From Acanthaster planci (taxonomy: Eukaryota; Echinodermata; Asteroidea; Valvatida; Acanthasteridae), in assembly GCF_001949145.1 (NCBI RefSeq), contig NW_019091542.1, positions 516,075 to 567,894 on the forward strand: a stretch of DNA of 51,820 bases. Direction: 5' to 3'. Under the pieces are notes generated by a model, which saw only the letters and a list, made by a program, of their open reading frames with translations, was not told the DNA's origin and did no database searches. Position 1 is the stretch's first letter, and each line of letters begins with the position of its first letter. Positions 1 through 13,100 of this stretch are shown here, in pieces. The position numbers and the translations under genes are program-made.

Positions 1-340
1 GGTGCCTAACATCTCTCATCGCGCAGTGCCTAACATCTCTCATCGCGCAGTGCCTAACAACTCTCATTGCACTGTAAAACAACGCTTATCGCTCCGCCAA
101 GCAACTCTCGTCGCGCAGTGCCTAACAAGTCTCATCCCCCAGTGCCTAACATCTCTCATCGCGCAGTGCCTAACAACTCTCATCGCGCAGTGCCTAACAT
201 CTCTCATCGCGCAGTGCCTAACAACTCTCATTGCACTGTGAAACAACGCTTATCACTCCGCCAAACAACTCTCTTCGCGCCGCCAAGCAACTCTCATCGC
301 GCAGTGCCAAACACTCTCATCGTGCAGCCAGCGTAAATTA
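1..340. repeat. 24-bp tandem satellite array with a ~173-bp higher-order period
   Basis: Repeats of a 24-bp unit (GTGCCTAACATCTCTCATCGC plus GCA, with variants) fill the first 330 bases. A longer block containing CACTGTAAAACAACGCTTATC recurs about 173 bases later, near 68 and 241, so the array has a higher-order period. It starts before the window. Because 24 is a multiple of 3, long open frames run through it on both strands; these are not genes. Degenerate relatives (GCGCTGTGTAACAACAC) continue at about 885-1040. Confidence 0.85.
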
Positions 341-355
341 GCAACTTCCCCGCCG

Positions 356-829
356 GACCACGGACGTAGGCCTGTCATAAATCTGGACTAGCAATGCCCT
401 TAATTAGCTTATAGAGATCATTGAATCCACCAGCGGCCATTTTACCGAGCCGAATACAAAGCTTGCCCGGCAATGTCCGCCCTTGTTCTCCCTGGCGTTA
501 ACGGGTATACATCAAAGTGTAGTGGCAAGCGAGCCACGCATTTAGAGGCTGCTTGGCTTCTGCTTGCTGGTTGGCTTCAGGAACGTATATAAAAAACCTG
601 GAGTTGCAACGCCTTTGTATGAAAAAGAAGCCAACCAGCGGCCATTTTACCGAGCCGAATACAAATGTCTGGGTTGGTTCCCTTCTGTTGACGTCAGGAA
701 GAACAAAGGCGGGCATTACCAGGAAAGCTTTGTATTCGGCTCGGTAAGATGGCCGCGAGTGGATTCAATGACTCTATAAGCTGATTAAGGGCATTGCGAG
801 TCCAGATTTTATTATACACGTCCGTGGTT
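356..829. mobile_element. Foldback (long inverted-repeat) element
   Basis: The left arm (about 356-489) and right arm (about 700-829) are imperfect reverse complements. Outer ends pair CCACGGACG with CGTCCGTGG. Inside them CTGGACTAGCAATGCCCTTAA pairs with a matching stretch near 783-806, and CCGAGCCGAATACAAAGC pairs with GCTTTGTATTCGGCTCGG at about 724-741. A further direct copy of the left-arm segment (AGCGGCCATTTTACCGAGCC) sits at about 638-660 inside the loop. No transposase coding is visible, so it is probably a non-autonomous foldback element or MITE. Family not named. Confidence 0.75.
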
Positions 830-859
830 GGCTTTTGTTTCATACAAAGCCTTTGCAAG

Positions 860-1593
860 TCCATTTTTTTTATTATACGTCAGTGCTTTTATCACGCAGC
901 AAAACCTCAACGTGCTGAGAAAAAACCACCTACCACGCTGTGCAACAACGCAAATTACCGCGCTGTGTAACAACACTAAACGCGCTGTGTAACGACACTC
1001 AAACGCTGTGAAACAGCACTCACCGCGCTGCGTAATATGGCCTTAACAGTAAACTATACTAAGAGTACGAGAACTCCATTGAGACATCTAGTGACCCCAC
1101 AACGTGACATGACATGCATGAAGTTGGTGGGAACTTTGAAGGATGAAATCATAACTCAAAACTCCTAGATACATGTACTTCACTAATTTTTTTTCACTGA
1201 ACTAGATTTCCAATTTCTCTTTTTGAGTAGGTATTTTCTGCTCCCGTGCGTATATTTCAAAGTTTGGAAAGAGTTCCATATACGGATGCCACTCGACAAC
1301 GCGTTTTATTAAAACAGAGTAAAAAATTCAGCATTTTTCCGTAAGTTTTGATAATTTTTAATAAAAGATGCAATTTGCCAAGTCAGAATAAGGGCTTCAG
1401 CGCTGAAAAACCTTTTTTAGTGCATAAAGACTTGAATTAATCGTACTTTTATCCTTTGCGCCCAGGGCAATTTGCAAATAATTACGTTGGCATTATTGAC
1501 GCTGTTTCTTTTCTTTTCTGATATGATTTGAAGAATTTGCAACGGATATTTAGAATTTATGACAAAAAGGTTGAATAAAATAGTTCAGGTCTA
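860..1593. other. Non-coding stretch with degenerate tandem repeat
   Basis: About 885-1040 holds decayed GCGCTGTGTAACAACAC-type repeats related in style to the first array. The rest is AT-rich, with no exon-like or RNA-like signal that I can recognise. Confidence 0.5.
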
Positions 1594-2850
1594 ATGAGCG
1601 GTATTGTATCTGACTGCCAGCATGGCTTCCTCCCTAAAAGGTCTTGCGTTACCCAACTCACTACTTTATATCATAAATGGGCTGTTACTTTGGACGCTGT
1701 GAATCCCCCTCGCATTAACGCCATCTTTTTGGATTGGTCGAAAGCGTTTGATCGGTTGAGTCACAGTGTTCTCCTCCAAAAGTTACATAAATATGGCATT
1801 TGCGGTTCAGCCTTGCACTGGTTTGAATCATACCTTTCTGGCCGCCAATAACGTCTACTATTTTGTGGGGCACGTTCTAAATGGGCTTCATCCCATCTGC
1901 AGTGGCGTCCCACAAGGTTCGGTTTTGGGACCATTACCCTTAATATTTTTGCCTTTGACCTGCCTTTCTGTATCAAGTCCAGTCTTAGACAATATGTTGA
2001 CGACACTGTCATTTATAGAGTTATCACTAGTGTGGATGATGAGTGTATCTTGCAGTCAGACCTGGGCCAGATTGACATATGGTGTAATCTCAACAAAATG
2101 CATCTTAATGTTGATAAATGCAAATTGACGACCATTAGGGGCCTACCCGTTCAAGAAACCCACCTGAATCATCATACAATATAGGTTCTCATAGCCTTGA
2201 AATTGTCGATCACCACAAATATCTGGGCGTTTATCTTTCCAAAGATCTTTCTTGGAATAAGCATGTTTCTAAAGCCAACAGAATGTGCGGGTTCATTGTA
2301 AGTTGTAAAGACAACTTCTTGTTAAACTGTATTGTGCAATTGTTCGTCCTATTATGGAGTACGCAGTCCCAGTCTGGTGCCCAAGTACTCTCTCTCTCAA
2401 CAAACCATCTTGGAGGGAGTACAAAGGAGATTTACTAGATCATGTTTGGGCCTCTCCCGGAGACATTTCACTAATTCCAAGGTTGTCAACATTGAGTACC
2501 TCTCTGATGCACCAGACTTGGACTGCCGTATCTTATTCACAGATTTCGTTTTTTATCCGTCACTTTTATCATTAAATGTTTTTATAATAGATTTGATATT
2601 GACATAGACAATTTTGTCTGGGTTAACAAGCGGCACATGGATCAAGTCGTTTTCGCGCATCATTACTGCAGCACAAATGCTTTGTTCCATGCCTTATTTG
2701 TTAGATTCCCTTGTGAGTGGGCAACTTTGCCTTCTGATGGAATTAACAGTGTCTTGTTTAGTCACACCTTGTTTACCTGGTAGAAAAAGTGAAGTTGATC
2801 ATCCCATCTCGTTCTCTCGGCGTTTGGCATCTATAAGGAGACTGTAAAGA
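1594..2850 (+). pseudogene. Degenerate non-LTR retrotransposon reverse transcriptase (Jockey/CR1-like)
   Basis: Fragments of a reverse transcriptase occur in order but in different frames. They include a finger-region QHGF motif near 1618, the motif A aspartate in LDWSKAFDRLSH (about 1728-1763), GVPQGSVLGP (about 1903-1932), the catalytic YVDD at 1993-2004, and the thumb-like signature VRPIMEYAVPVW (about 2345-2380). A C-terminal tail of the PCEWATLPSDG type follows (about 2710-2745). Frameshifts between the motifs make it inactive. No endonuclease domain was recognised upstream, so the copy is probably 5'-truncated, as is usual for LINEs. The exact clade cannot be fixed by eye. Confidence 0.82.
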
Positions 2851-3983
2851 TGGAGTCAATTACGGGTAAAATGGAACATTATCACAAACTGAGGCTACTT
2901 TTGTTTCCTCTAAAAACAAAATCATTCTTTTTATTTTTATTTATTCAAAACAAAGTGCTTTAAAGGCCTTCGTAGAAACTATTTCTTGAACCGCGATAAT
3001 AGACTCCACCTAGTACCTAGTACCTCCACTTGCATGGCGCGCACACAAGCCCTACTAGGTGCCACGGACGATCGGGAGTGAGAGTCCGAGCCACACTGTA
3101 GTAGTTGGGTTATTGGCGCGCACATAGATTTTCTGAGCTGTCATTGAGGGTGAATTGATGAATCACAACAAAATTTTATGAATCAAATTAACAAATAAGA
3201 GTCATACAATAGCAAGGATAGGATAATTCAGGAAGGTGAGCGAGCAATCTTCATTTCGAGCGAGAAATGTGATGGGTGTTGCGATTATAGAGTAACCCGG
3301 TCCAGTGGTGATATCAGGTATACCGTATAGGCCTAGTGGTGGTTTTTTCCTACCTGAGAACTGTGGGGTCCAATGTCTCGTTCTTGGGGTAATTTTTGCC
3401 GGGCACATTCAGCGATGATCTAAGACTGGATTGCAGCACGTCACGCCGATCTGAGTCATAGTCAGGTGAAGCAGCTGTGACATTTTTCGCAAGCTCTCGG
3501 ACAAGAACTGAGCATACAGTGTTTACGAATATATACGTTGGATAAGGGCAAAACCCATTATATAAATTAACGTCACACATTGTTTGTGCACAGAATGTGG
3601 GGCTCATACTGTGCATTTCTGGTCCAAATTAATTATATAACCCATTTGAAATCACTAGCCAGTTTTGGTGTATATTTGATTGTTTTTGTTTTCAATTCAT
3701 TTTCACACCTGTTGTCTATACAGTCTAGCTTGAATATTTTCACTTGGGGTTGGTTCAATTTGTTCAAACTTACTGTTAATGTTGGTAAACCAGTAGGCTA
3801 TTCCTTCTATAATGCACTCTATCCATGAACTGTCTATCCGTTAATGTGCCTGAGTCTTCAGGTTGGCGCACCACCTAGCTGGAAGAAGAAGTAATAGCAT
3901 GTACTTAAAGTCTACAAAGTATTGCATGAATTTAAGGTACTCATGCACGGTAAGATTGACCGCATGGCTATTGAACTTTGCAG
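2851..3983. other. Sequence upstream of first traced exon, no gene recognised
   Basis: This should be the intron before exon 1, because exon 1 begins in phase 2 in the middle of an HYR domain. I searched it for the missing first half of that domain (a D-x-x-P-P...C-P start) and found none, so that exon lies either upstream of the window or beyond the retrotransposon. Nothing else is recognised. Confidence 0.5.
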
Positions 3984-4102
3984 GAGGATTGAAGGGCTGT
4001 CTTCTGGAAGTAAATTCCCCAGTGGAAGGAACCGCATATTGTATGAAGCTGTAGACTCAGCTAATCAACGTGCACACTGCGAGTTCTATGTCACAGTTAC
4101 AG
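3984..4102 (+). CDS. Exon 1: C-terminal half of an HYR domain
   Basis: Acceptor TTTGCAG at 3977-3983, donor GTAGGC; enters phase 2, leaves phase 1. It encodes the second half of a hyalin-repeat module: G-x-x-F-P-x-G ([11 protein letters not shown]), an L-Y-E-A-V-D core and the closing cysteine in [10 protein letters not shown]. The HYR in exons 15-16 has an internal phase-2 intron at the equivalent place, which supports the split. The first half is not in view. Confidence 0.82.
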
Positions 4103-7100
4103 GTAGGCATTGGTAATTCAAAATTGTGACATCTTTTATGTGGATTCCAAGATACATGTTCATGTATTACACATACTTCACTTGAAGACCTTGCTTTTGT
4201 TTACAAAATGGACCGCCCTTTTCATATCGGCAAGCCAGGTTTGTAAAAGTATTTTGCAAATTACATTGCCTCAAACCCACCTTTGTTTAATTACGCTCAA
4301 TACAGGAGACATATTTCGTAACTATTTAGTAATAACATATTCATTATTTAGGGATTCAATATGTTGCACCAGATTTTTTTTATATTTTGCAAAACTAAAA
4401 ACCGTGGCAAAATAAACTTTGAATGAGTTTTTGTGTTACACAACCCTTTGAGAGTTATAGAATGTGGGGGAAATGCAGTGGACATAGAAGATGTGCCTTG
4501 GCTGACTTTTTCAGCAGGTTTGAGCACACGCAAATGCACACTGATTTTAATCCAAGTAACTTGGACTTATTGCCTGACCACATCTAAGAGTTGACAAGGC
4601 AATTCTTAGAGGACAAGATACTCAAACTATGCTTATATGTAAATGTACATGTAGGTAATCGTAGGTGTTTCCTTTATGGAAATCCTTTAAGATTTTAGGA
4701 ATTCCTGTTCATTACTTTAAATATACATTACTTTTTCACAATGGTCTGCAGTTCTGCGCTGTCCTGGCATTCAAGCAGAGTACTTGCGCTGGCATTCATG
4801 CAGTAAGGACAACATTGCTGGCTCGTTCTGTACATTCCACTGTCCTACAGGATACGATGTAGTCGGGTCATCTACATCACTCTGCAAACATGACCTCTCC
4901 TGGTCTACACCAAGCCCTACATGTCAAGGTGGGTCAGAAAGAAAACCTGTCCTGGCCTCTTCGTGCTTGGGGCAATGCATTCTCTTAAACGTCTTATTTT
5001 TTCTATCGCTGGAAGTCCCCAGCATTATCTAGGCTCATGACATGAGGAGATTTGCCATATCCCTTTGTCATTAGCCTGTTTCCAGCTTAATTTGAAGTCC
5101 CACTTGGTCACAAAACTGAGGAGACTGATCAAAATTTATAAAGGAGGATAAGTCTGGATGAGTATCCACAGTCTGGGATTATCAGATCAGGTTTAAAAAA
5201 AATTAGTTACACGTTTGCTTTGTGTTTCCCAACAGCTTACCCTGACAGTTTATTTTTCGGGGACCGGGGAGGGAGGATATGACTATTTTGGGAAATATGT
5301 AATTGGAAATAACAAATTGTCTGTAGTAATCCTTAAATAAATTTGAATGTGATGCTGAAAGGTTAAACTGAATTATTTGTGCACAAAACTAAAGTGCCCA
5401 TTACTGTCTTGTCTTTTTAAACAAATGCCCCTTGATCTCGCTTGTTGTTCTTTTTAACCAGGTAAAGTCCGGTTCATATTCAGACAAATGCGAAAGTGAA
5501 GCGAATTTGACTTCACAAATGGTTCCCAGCAAAAGTTCGCCTTGAGTTGAAGTGTGTTAATCTTTGACAAATTTGTAAAATGCATATTTCATCTGACGTC
5601 ACAAATTTGCATTTGTTTTCGCTTTCATTTGAAGTCTGAACTGGCCTTAACACCTGCCTGCATACTGAATCTTTCCTTAAATCTTGAGCAGAAATTGCAA
5701 AATTCTTTGTTTCTACTTGTCAACTGGAAGATTGTTTATGTGCAACTTTAGAAATGACAATGTATCACTGATCATTCAACTTTAGTGAGGACTACTCTAC
5801 ATTCTAGTTTGACTTATAATAATAATAACAATACAGGTGTTTATAAAGCTTCTTAAGCATGGATGGAAGTGCCATATTCCATTATTAATCCCTGCTCACT
5901 GGGCCCATGAAACATTCCAAATAGAGTACCGAAGTTGTCACATCACTGTGAACCTAGAAACCACGTGACGTATTCACTTCGGTACCCTATACCATCTCAG
6001 CTCCCTGGGGAGTTGGTTAGGGGAGCTTGGGGCAGCAACTATTTCGGCGCAAAACAGCTAAATCAACCGCAATAACAGTATATCATGTGTTGTGTAGTGA
6101 GGGACCTAAATATCTTAACCATTGGTTGTTTCGGTTACTTCGATTACATTTTATGATGTCATTGCTCCAGCCGGACGAAAATTGAACATTTGAATTGGTT
6201 CTAAAATGGCTTCTTCCTTTATCATTAATTTTGGTGTACAGTGAAGACTTGCACTTCTTTGCCTGATATTTCCAATGGAGGGTACAGCTGTTCTAATTCA
6301 AACAAATACAACAGTGTTTGTACGTACTACTGCAATGACGGCTTTGGATTCCAACCAGGGGACTCACAAGAACGTACTTGTCAGGACAGTTGGTCTGGAA
6401 CAGCTCCGTCATGCATTGGTAAGTTTCTTCATGGGATGTTGTTAATGTACCATAACGTGGCACAGCCCCTAATGTGGAACACTTTGAATGTTTGCCTTTG
6501 TTATCTTGCTAGAGCAAAGCCTTTACCTCAGATAACACAATGTGTTGGAATTTGATCAAGCTCTGAATCTTCTTCATAAATCTTGAGGTTAAATGTATGT
6601 GCTACAGAGTTCCACATAAATTTCATTTTGGCCTGATTTCTTCAATTTTTTTGCTGAATGCAAAATGAACTCTTTTACAGTGTGCTAAAAAATAAGAAAA
6701 TGAGTTTCATACAAACTTGTGGTTTGGTATTCAAGTGAAGGTAATGTTTAATTTACAAGAATTTAGCCTGTTGAAGATCTTCTGAGGTGGCAACCACTTC
6801 GGGCTGGGGCATTTATAAATGTTGATTCTGCTGGGCTGGAGCACTTTCATTTTTTCTGTTTTTTTTAATTCTTTAAAAATTCATATCTTCATTTACTGGA
6901 CGCTTACGAATGACTGTCTGATGGCTACTCTAAGCTGACGGACAACATCTTTAGAGGGATTTCACATAAGCGCCGTCTGCGCATATCTTTATTGAAACCG
7001 AGGCTCTCTGTGTTGAACTTCGTCGCGCGCGCCCGCAGAGTCGAAACAGTACATGAAGTATCCGGTTTGTAAGTGTGACACCAGTTCAGTTTAAACCACG

Positions 7101-10100
7101 CCCACTGCACAAGATACATGACCATTGTAGGTACGTTAGTTTGCGGTCAATTGTCGTTATTTTTTCTTTTGATTTTACGTGTCGAGTCATCCTGAAAGAC
7201 TCTTCCACAAACATTTGCAGCCTGAAAAGTCTGAATTTAACATACCTTTATGTATTTTGTGTCTTAACTCCTTACTTTCAATCATCTGACCTTTATGTAT
7301 TTTGTGTCTTAACTCCTTACTTTCAATCATCTGATCGTATTAAGAATTGAAGCTGACACATACAGCCTCGTGTTCAAACGTAGAGGTGCGCAGATCAACG
7401 CTAAAAGTGTCGTATTGGGATCCCTCTATTGACGCCGGAGTATTCAACCAGGCCAGTTGCCTTATAAAAAGATTCCAGATTGTGCGGTGTTATGTAATTT
7501 TCTTTTGTTCCGAAAACTGGCACAGTGCGTTGCTGGTGTCTTTTCAATAGGGGCCAGATTAGCATGCTTCAGTAGTGTGTGGCTCATCGCTGCAGGGTGG
7601 AGTGCTTTTGTCCTCAGTTGTAATCCGCTTGCACTGAATGCCACAAACAGTGTTATACTGTTTCAAAACAATACTGTATTATCTCCGCTGTCAACAGTGA
7701 AAAAATGTTGGTATTTCCCTGGCAGCCTGGTCTTTTGTTACGAGTACGGTCTTTTGTTATAAGGTCCAGTTCCCTTATGAACTCTGATCTACACAATATC
7801 CAAACTTTGGCTTGAGTAAAAAAAGGGAAAGAAATGTAAGTTTTAATGTTGAAGGTTGTCGAAGTTCAGTATGTAAGAGTAGAAAAAGCCCACAATGCCA
7901 TAGGGACTGGAGATCTTCCAGTTAACCAGATCTAATCTAACAGCACGGCAGAAAATAATGCATCTGGTCTATCTGTTTTCAGACTTGTGCTTAAAGAAGG
8001 AATAAAAAGAGGAGTTTTAGACTTGTAAGAATCACAGTTTACCTTTTGCTGGGGACTGTTGTCTTTGTGAATAAATAAGACAATCAGTAAGTTTAGCGAA
8101 GAGTTCGGGAATAATACCAAATTTTCCACGTGGACAGAGCTGATAACAAATTGGAGATTAAGCAGTGAAGACAAGTAAGTTTGTTCTGTCCTTGTTGTTT
8201 CAGATACTCTGCCTCCTGTCTTCGACAGTTGCCCACGGACCTTGTCACGGGAGGCAGACGATGCCGCAACAAGTGCCCTGGTCAGCTGGGCCATGCCCAC
8301 AGCCATGGACAACGTTCCAAGTGGACTAACCGTATTCCAGATACAAGGATTGCCACCTGGCAGTCGCTTCAGTGAAGGGTCTCAAACCATCCAGTATCAG
8401 GCCCGAGATGCCCAGGGCAATACTGCTCTGTGTACCTTCAGTGTCACTGTCATAGGTGATTTTGAATGTCTCGAATTTTGAGAATCTTTAAGATTACTGC
8501 ACAAGATTGTTTGAATTTATTCACATGGCGGCTTAATAGATTTTTGTCATGTTTTACACACCAAATTGGTAAAAAATGCAAGGAAGCTTCCCCTAAAAAG
8601 TATGTCACAGTCATGTAGGCCACTGTTTTTGGAAATGAAGTCTTTTGAATGAATTTAAACATAGAGATACATACGTGGAAGTCAAAATGTAATGTGACAT
8701 TTATGATGATATTTTATTTGCAACTTTGACTGTATTTTTATGTGGATTAATTTTGGACTTTTTGCGCTGCCCGACGTGTATTTTAACACTGTATGCTCAG
8801 TGAAGGCTTGTGAAAAAAACCCACAAGTGTACTCGCGTGGGATTTGAACCCACAACCTCCTGCTTACTAGTGCAGACGTCTTAACCACTCGACCACTGAG
8901 CTTGCCGATGTCAGCTGGCTGGTTCAAATCGTATCACAAACAACTAGTTCAAGGGGCATACACTGAATATACAGTGTTAAAATACACTTCGGGCAGGGCA
9001 AAAAATCCAAAATTAATTACATCTCCCCGGCGTAAATCCATCCTTGAAATATTTTTATGTAGTCGTGTCGTTCATCAGTGGGAATAAATATCTCAATAAT
9101 TATTCGTGGGCTAATTCAGATTGTAATCTTCACTTTTATTTTCCCTTTCTTGTTTTCTCTTTTGTTAGTTGTGGAATATGAAAGGTTTGAGCCTCCAAAT
9201 TCCCACTTACTGTCATTTCTACCTCTCTGCTTATTCGTAACACAGCCATTTGTTTCCTTACAGTGATAACATGTACAGCTTTATCAGCTGGTGATGGGCT
9301 GGTAATCAACTGTCCCAGTGGGCAGATCAAGGGGGCCATGTGTACCTTCCAATGTGATGCGGGGTACCAGTTACTGGGAGGCAGTAGTGCTATTTGCCAA
9401 TCGGACCAGTCATGGAACCCACCTCAACCAACCTGTGAAAGTATGCAGTGATTAAAAAACTTCAAATTCCGAAATGTGCTTTGAATGATCCTCATATGAG
9501 ATAATTTCACTTCATTGAAGTTCAGCAGATATGCCATACACAGCTTATCAAAATCTTCTGCAGTTACAAAATCCTGTTATCATAATCAATTATCAAGACT
9601 CAACCCTAATCAGTTGTTTCTCAGCTATGAGGAGAGGTGTATCAATGTACGTGTAAGAGACCAAGCTGCGGTGTGTTGTAACCAGTTGCTAAGTCCTGAA
9701 TTATTTCTTCTCTGAGGAGACTGGGAATATAATATACCATCAACCAGGCTTATATGAAGTACCCGGTTCTTTTCTGGCATTTTGATTTCCATTTTCTGTT
9801 GTCCTGACTTCCAGTTTTGAGATGTCCCCGGCTGGACCCCCCAGCCCAGGGAAACTTTCGCGATTCACAGCCTTGCGGCGTCACCTTTGGCTCTTGGTGC
9901 TATTTTGTCTGTGATACTGGCTACAGGATCATTGGTAGCCCGGCAAGACATTGTGTTTCGCGTCAGGACCAAGCTAGTGCATTCTGGGATGGAACTGCAA
10001 CCGAATGCCAAAGTAAGCTGGTAATCAAATCTCTTCATCCAAATTATCTCGAATTTTTTCTTTATCTTCAGGGATCAATCTTTCTTTTTTTTTGTGAAGA

Positions 10101-13100
10101 ATGCCATGAGGAAGACATTGATTAATAAATAGTGAACACATTTTACCTTTCAACTTTGTTCATTCTTTTCCACAGATTAAGCATCAAACATTGATTAATG
10201 CCTGCTTATGGTCACATAAAAGATGCTCAAATGCAGATCTTAAATTATAAGGAGAAATATATTTAATAGCTGGGAGTTATAATACCAATTTTGCCTGTAA
10301 GAATTTTCCAACAATCCATGTAACTTTAAGTTAATTATTTTAAATTGACACGGTTTTGGTTGATCGTATTGTATTTGGGACTAGTGGTCAAGGTAAAAAA
10401 ATAAAGTTGAGAATCATTTGCAAATGAATAGTTATGTATTCACGTTTATTCATGTTTATGAATATTCATATTTCGTAAATTATATTTGTTATTACTGACG
10501 CTTCTAAACCACTAAGGTAATAGAGTTACTGGTTTATACAGTTATCACCTGTGAGGTGCCGCAACTGGGCACCGGCTTGCTCCCAACCCAACCTGATGTG
10601 TGTTCTACTGGACGAGATGTGGCATACAACGCCTTCTGCAGCTTTGAGTGCGCTGAGGGGTATTCACTGCAAGGTGAATCGTCAATGACGTGTGGCGGTG
10701 ATGGTCAGTGGCAACAAACCTTGCCTTGGTGCACAGGTAATGTGTGGTCAGAACTGCTGAAGATTTAAGGCGGTGGTGCCGGCCTGTCACGTGTGGTTGT
10801 GCAATGAACAAAGTGATAATCCATGTAGGTGTTGGTGTTGCTGAAGTAAAGAAGTGAAAATTGCTAGATGAAAGAGCGCTCAGTTTGAGAATGCAGCATT
10901 TGAGTCCTCCACCTGTAGCCAATTCAGCAGCCGACTTCACTAAAAGCAGCGTAACTTTGAACTTTAAGCCCTGCGCCACAAATTTATGCTGTATTCATTT
11001 TCACTTAGGTTGGCACAACTTTCGACACCTAAAATGACTGCGTAAGTTACACCATAATTTGTTGTGTAAGTCGCGAACTTACGCAGTGCGTAATGTTTGT
11101 GAAATCAGTCTTTATTTGTTGTGCAACATACGTAATGAAATGTGGCATAAGTGGAGTTAAGCCACCATGTATTCATGAAATTGGCTGCATGATTGCTAGG
11201 ATTAATCAGGGGTGTTACAGTTCAGCTTTTTAGCTGATTTCAGCATTTTAAATTCAGATGTCGACCCTGAATTTCAGCTTTTTTTATATCTGGTCTGTGG
11301 AAATGTATGGAAGTTTTTATATTGCATTTTTTTGCTTGGTGTCTTCAGCTTTAATTTTAAGTGGCGACTCAAATCTCCTGATTAATACAGCTGCATTGCA
11401 GATTGTAAATGAGCATGTATTGAGCGATGCACATACATACATGTACATGTATGTGGTAATAGCCTAAATGATACCTCCACGTAGCCTTTGTCAATGGTTA
11501 TGTGAGCTTTGCTGCAGTCATTATATAATCAATGTCAAGGATGTTAAGTCAGTAGAATATAAATATGACTTGTTGCAAAGTTTGATTTCATAGTTTATAT
11601 CATAATCAGAAATCACCTGTGCTAGCAGTAACCTACCCGCCCCAGTGAATGGCGTCAAGACTGGTTGTTCGAGAGAGCATGAGTCCTACGGCACTATCTG
11701 TACCCTGTCATGCAATCGTGGGTACACGCCAACAGCCCCGATGCAGAGAACATGTCAGAGCGATGAGAATGACAGTGGAGTGTGGTCCGGTCAGACTATA
11801 TCCTGCTCAAGTAAGGGTTATATATCTCTCCCTTCTGCATTCTTAGATTTTAACCAAAGAGGAGAAGGCTCAACGCCATGGGAGCAGATCTGTTTTGTGG
11901 GCGTGTGCAGTTTGCCTTGCTTGTCTTCAGGAGAAAGATTTTGACACTTGTTTTCAAACTCAAAAACACTTTGTGATGAGCCAGTCGTTCCCCATTGTGA
12001 TTATGGCCTTGTGACTCTAACTCTGCCAGACGCAGCACAGTGCATCAGGTTAACGAGTCTGATGCACTTTGATGCACTTGGCATCAACAGCAGCCAAACA
12101 AACTGGTCACGTTGAGACAATGGGAGCTAGTCTCATTGAACAGTGCCACTGTTGGATCTTGTGGTGGCTGGCAACCGCAGACTCCTAGGCTGTTTGGCCT
12201 TGGGGAGAGTTGACCTGTTGGATCTTGTTACACTGGGCAGGCAAGCCACTTTGACAAATGATGCAGATTGTTGTGTGTGGCAGGTTTCTAGCCAAAGTAG
12301 GCTGGAGGGTTAGGGTTAAGGTGTGTTTTGATATAAAGGAGTTTGTAATCAAGATTACATCCTTCTGATCCTCTCCTCATTTGAACTGAAAACCTCATCC
12401 AGGCTTTCCATGGGCAGAATTCAGTGAAAATACTTATTTCCCCTGTGTAATCAATGTTGTTTCTGCTGTATTTTTTTTCTGTATAATTTTATTGAAAGAC
12501 TTTTCAACGTTTTTAATACTAGGTTTTAATAATGATTCTTTGTCTCAAATTGTTTATTTTGATTCTTAGTTGTGACCTGTCCACGGTTTCCTTCCCCCAC
12601 CAACGGTTTCAAATCACGCTGCGTCCGCAACGGGCAAAATGTCACTACTGGCGGTCTCCAACGTTTTGACACGACCTGTACGTCAGCATGTAATGAAGGC
12701 TACACCATCTTTGGCACAGCGACACGTAACTGCCTGGTATCTGGCACCTGGGATGGCACCAGTGTCGAATGCAGAGGTAGAGAATCAAGGCTGACTATGA
12801 TCGCTGTTACACCCCAACCATGACATGAAACCAAATCGCAGAACTGTACCAGGGCTGGCTCAACTGTTGTGGGCAACTTTCGTTGGAATATTTAAACCTT
12901 CTTGTCAGTTTTTCAGAATTCCACCAAAATATGCCAGTGTGGCGGTCCAACCATGACACAAAAACTAGGTCCTACTACAGCGCAGGTCACCAACACCGAG
13001 AACATGCTGCACATGCTTATGCTGTTCAGTAGGGACTTTCCTGTCGCAGACATTACAGTTCGGGTGTAAAATTTCCATTGTGCCAGTGTTAGTAAAAGAG

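Noticed and set aside
2-336. ORFs in the 24-bp satellite
   Set aside because: Low-complexity translation of a tandem array, open on both strands.
8830-8908. Functional tRNA-Ser gene
   Set aside because: Acceptor stem does not pair, the anticodon loop is eight bases and the long variable arm is missing.
8747-9016. piggyBac-type TTAA target duplication
   Set aside because: The related arm at 30317-30377 extends homology outside the TTAA, so the TTAA is more likely part of the element.
10605-10979. 124-codon minus-strand ORF
   Set aside because: Shadow of CCP exon 7 extending into the intron, without domain similarity.
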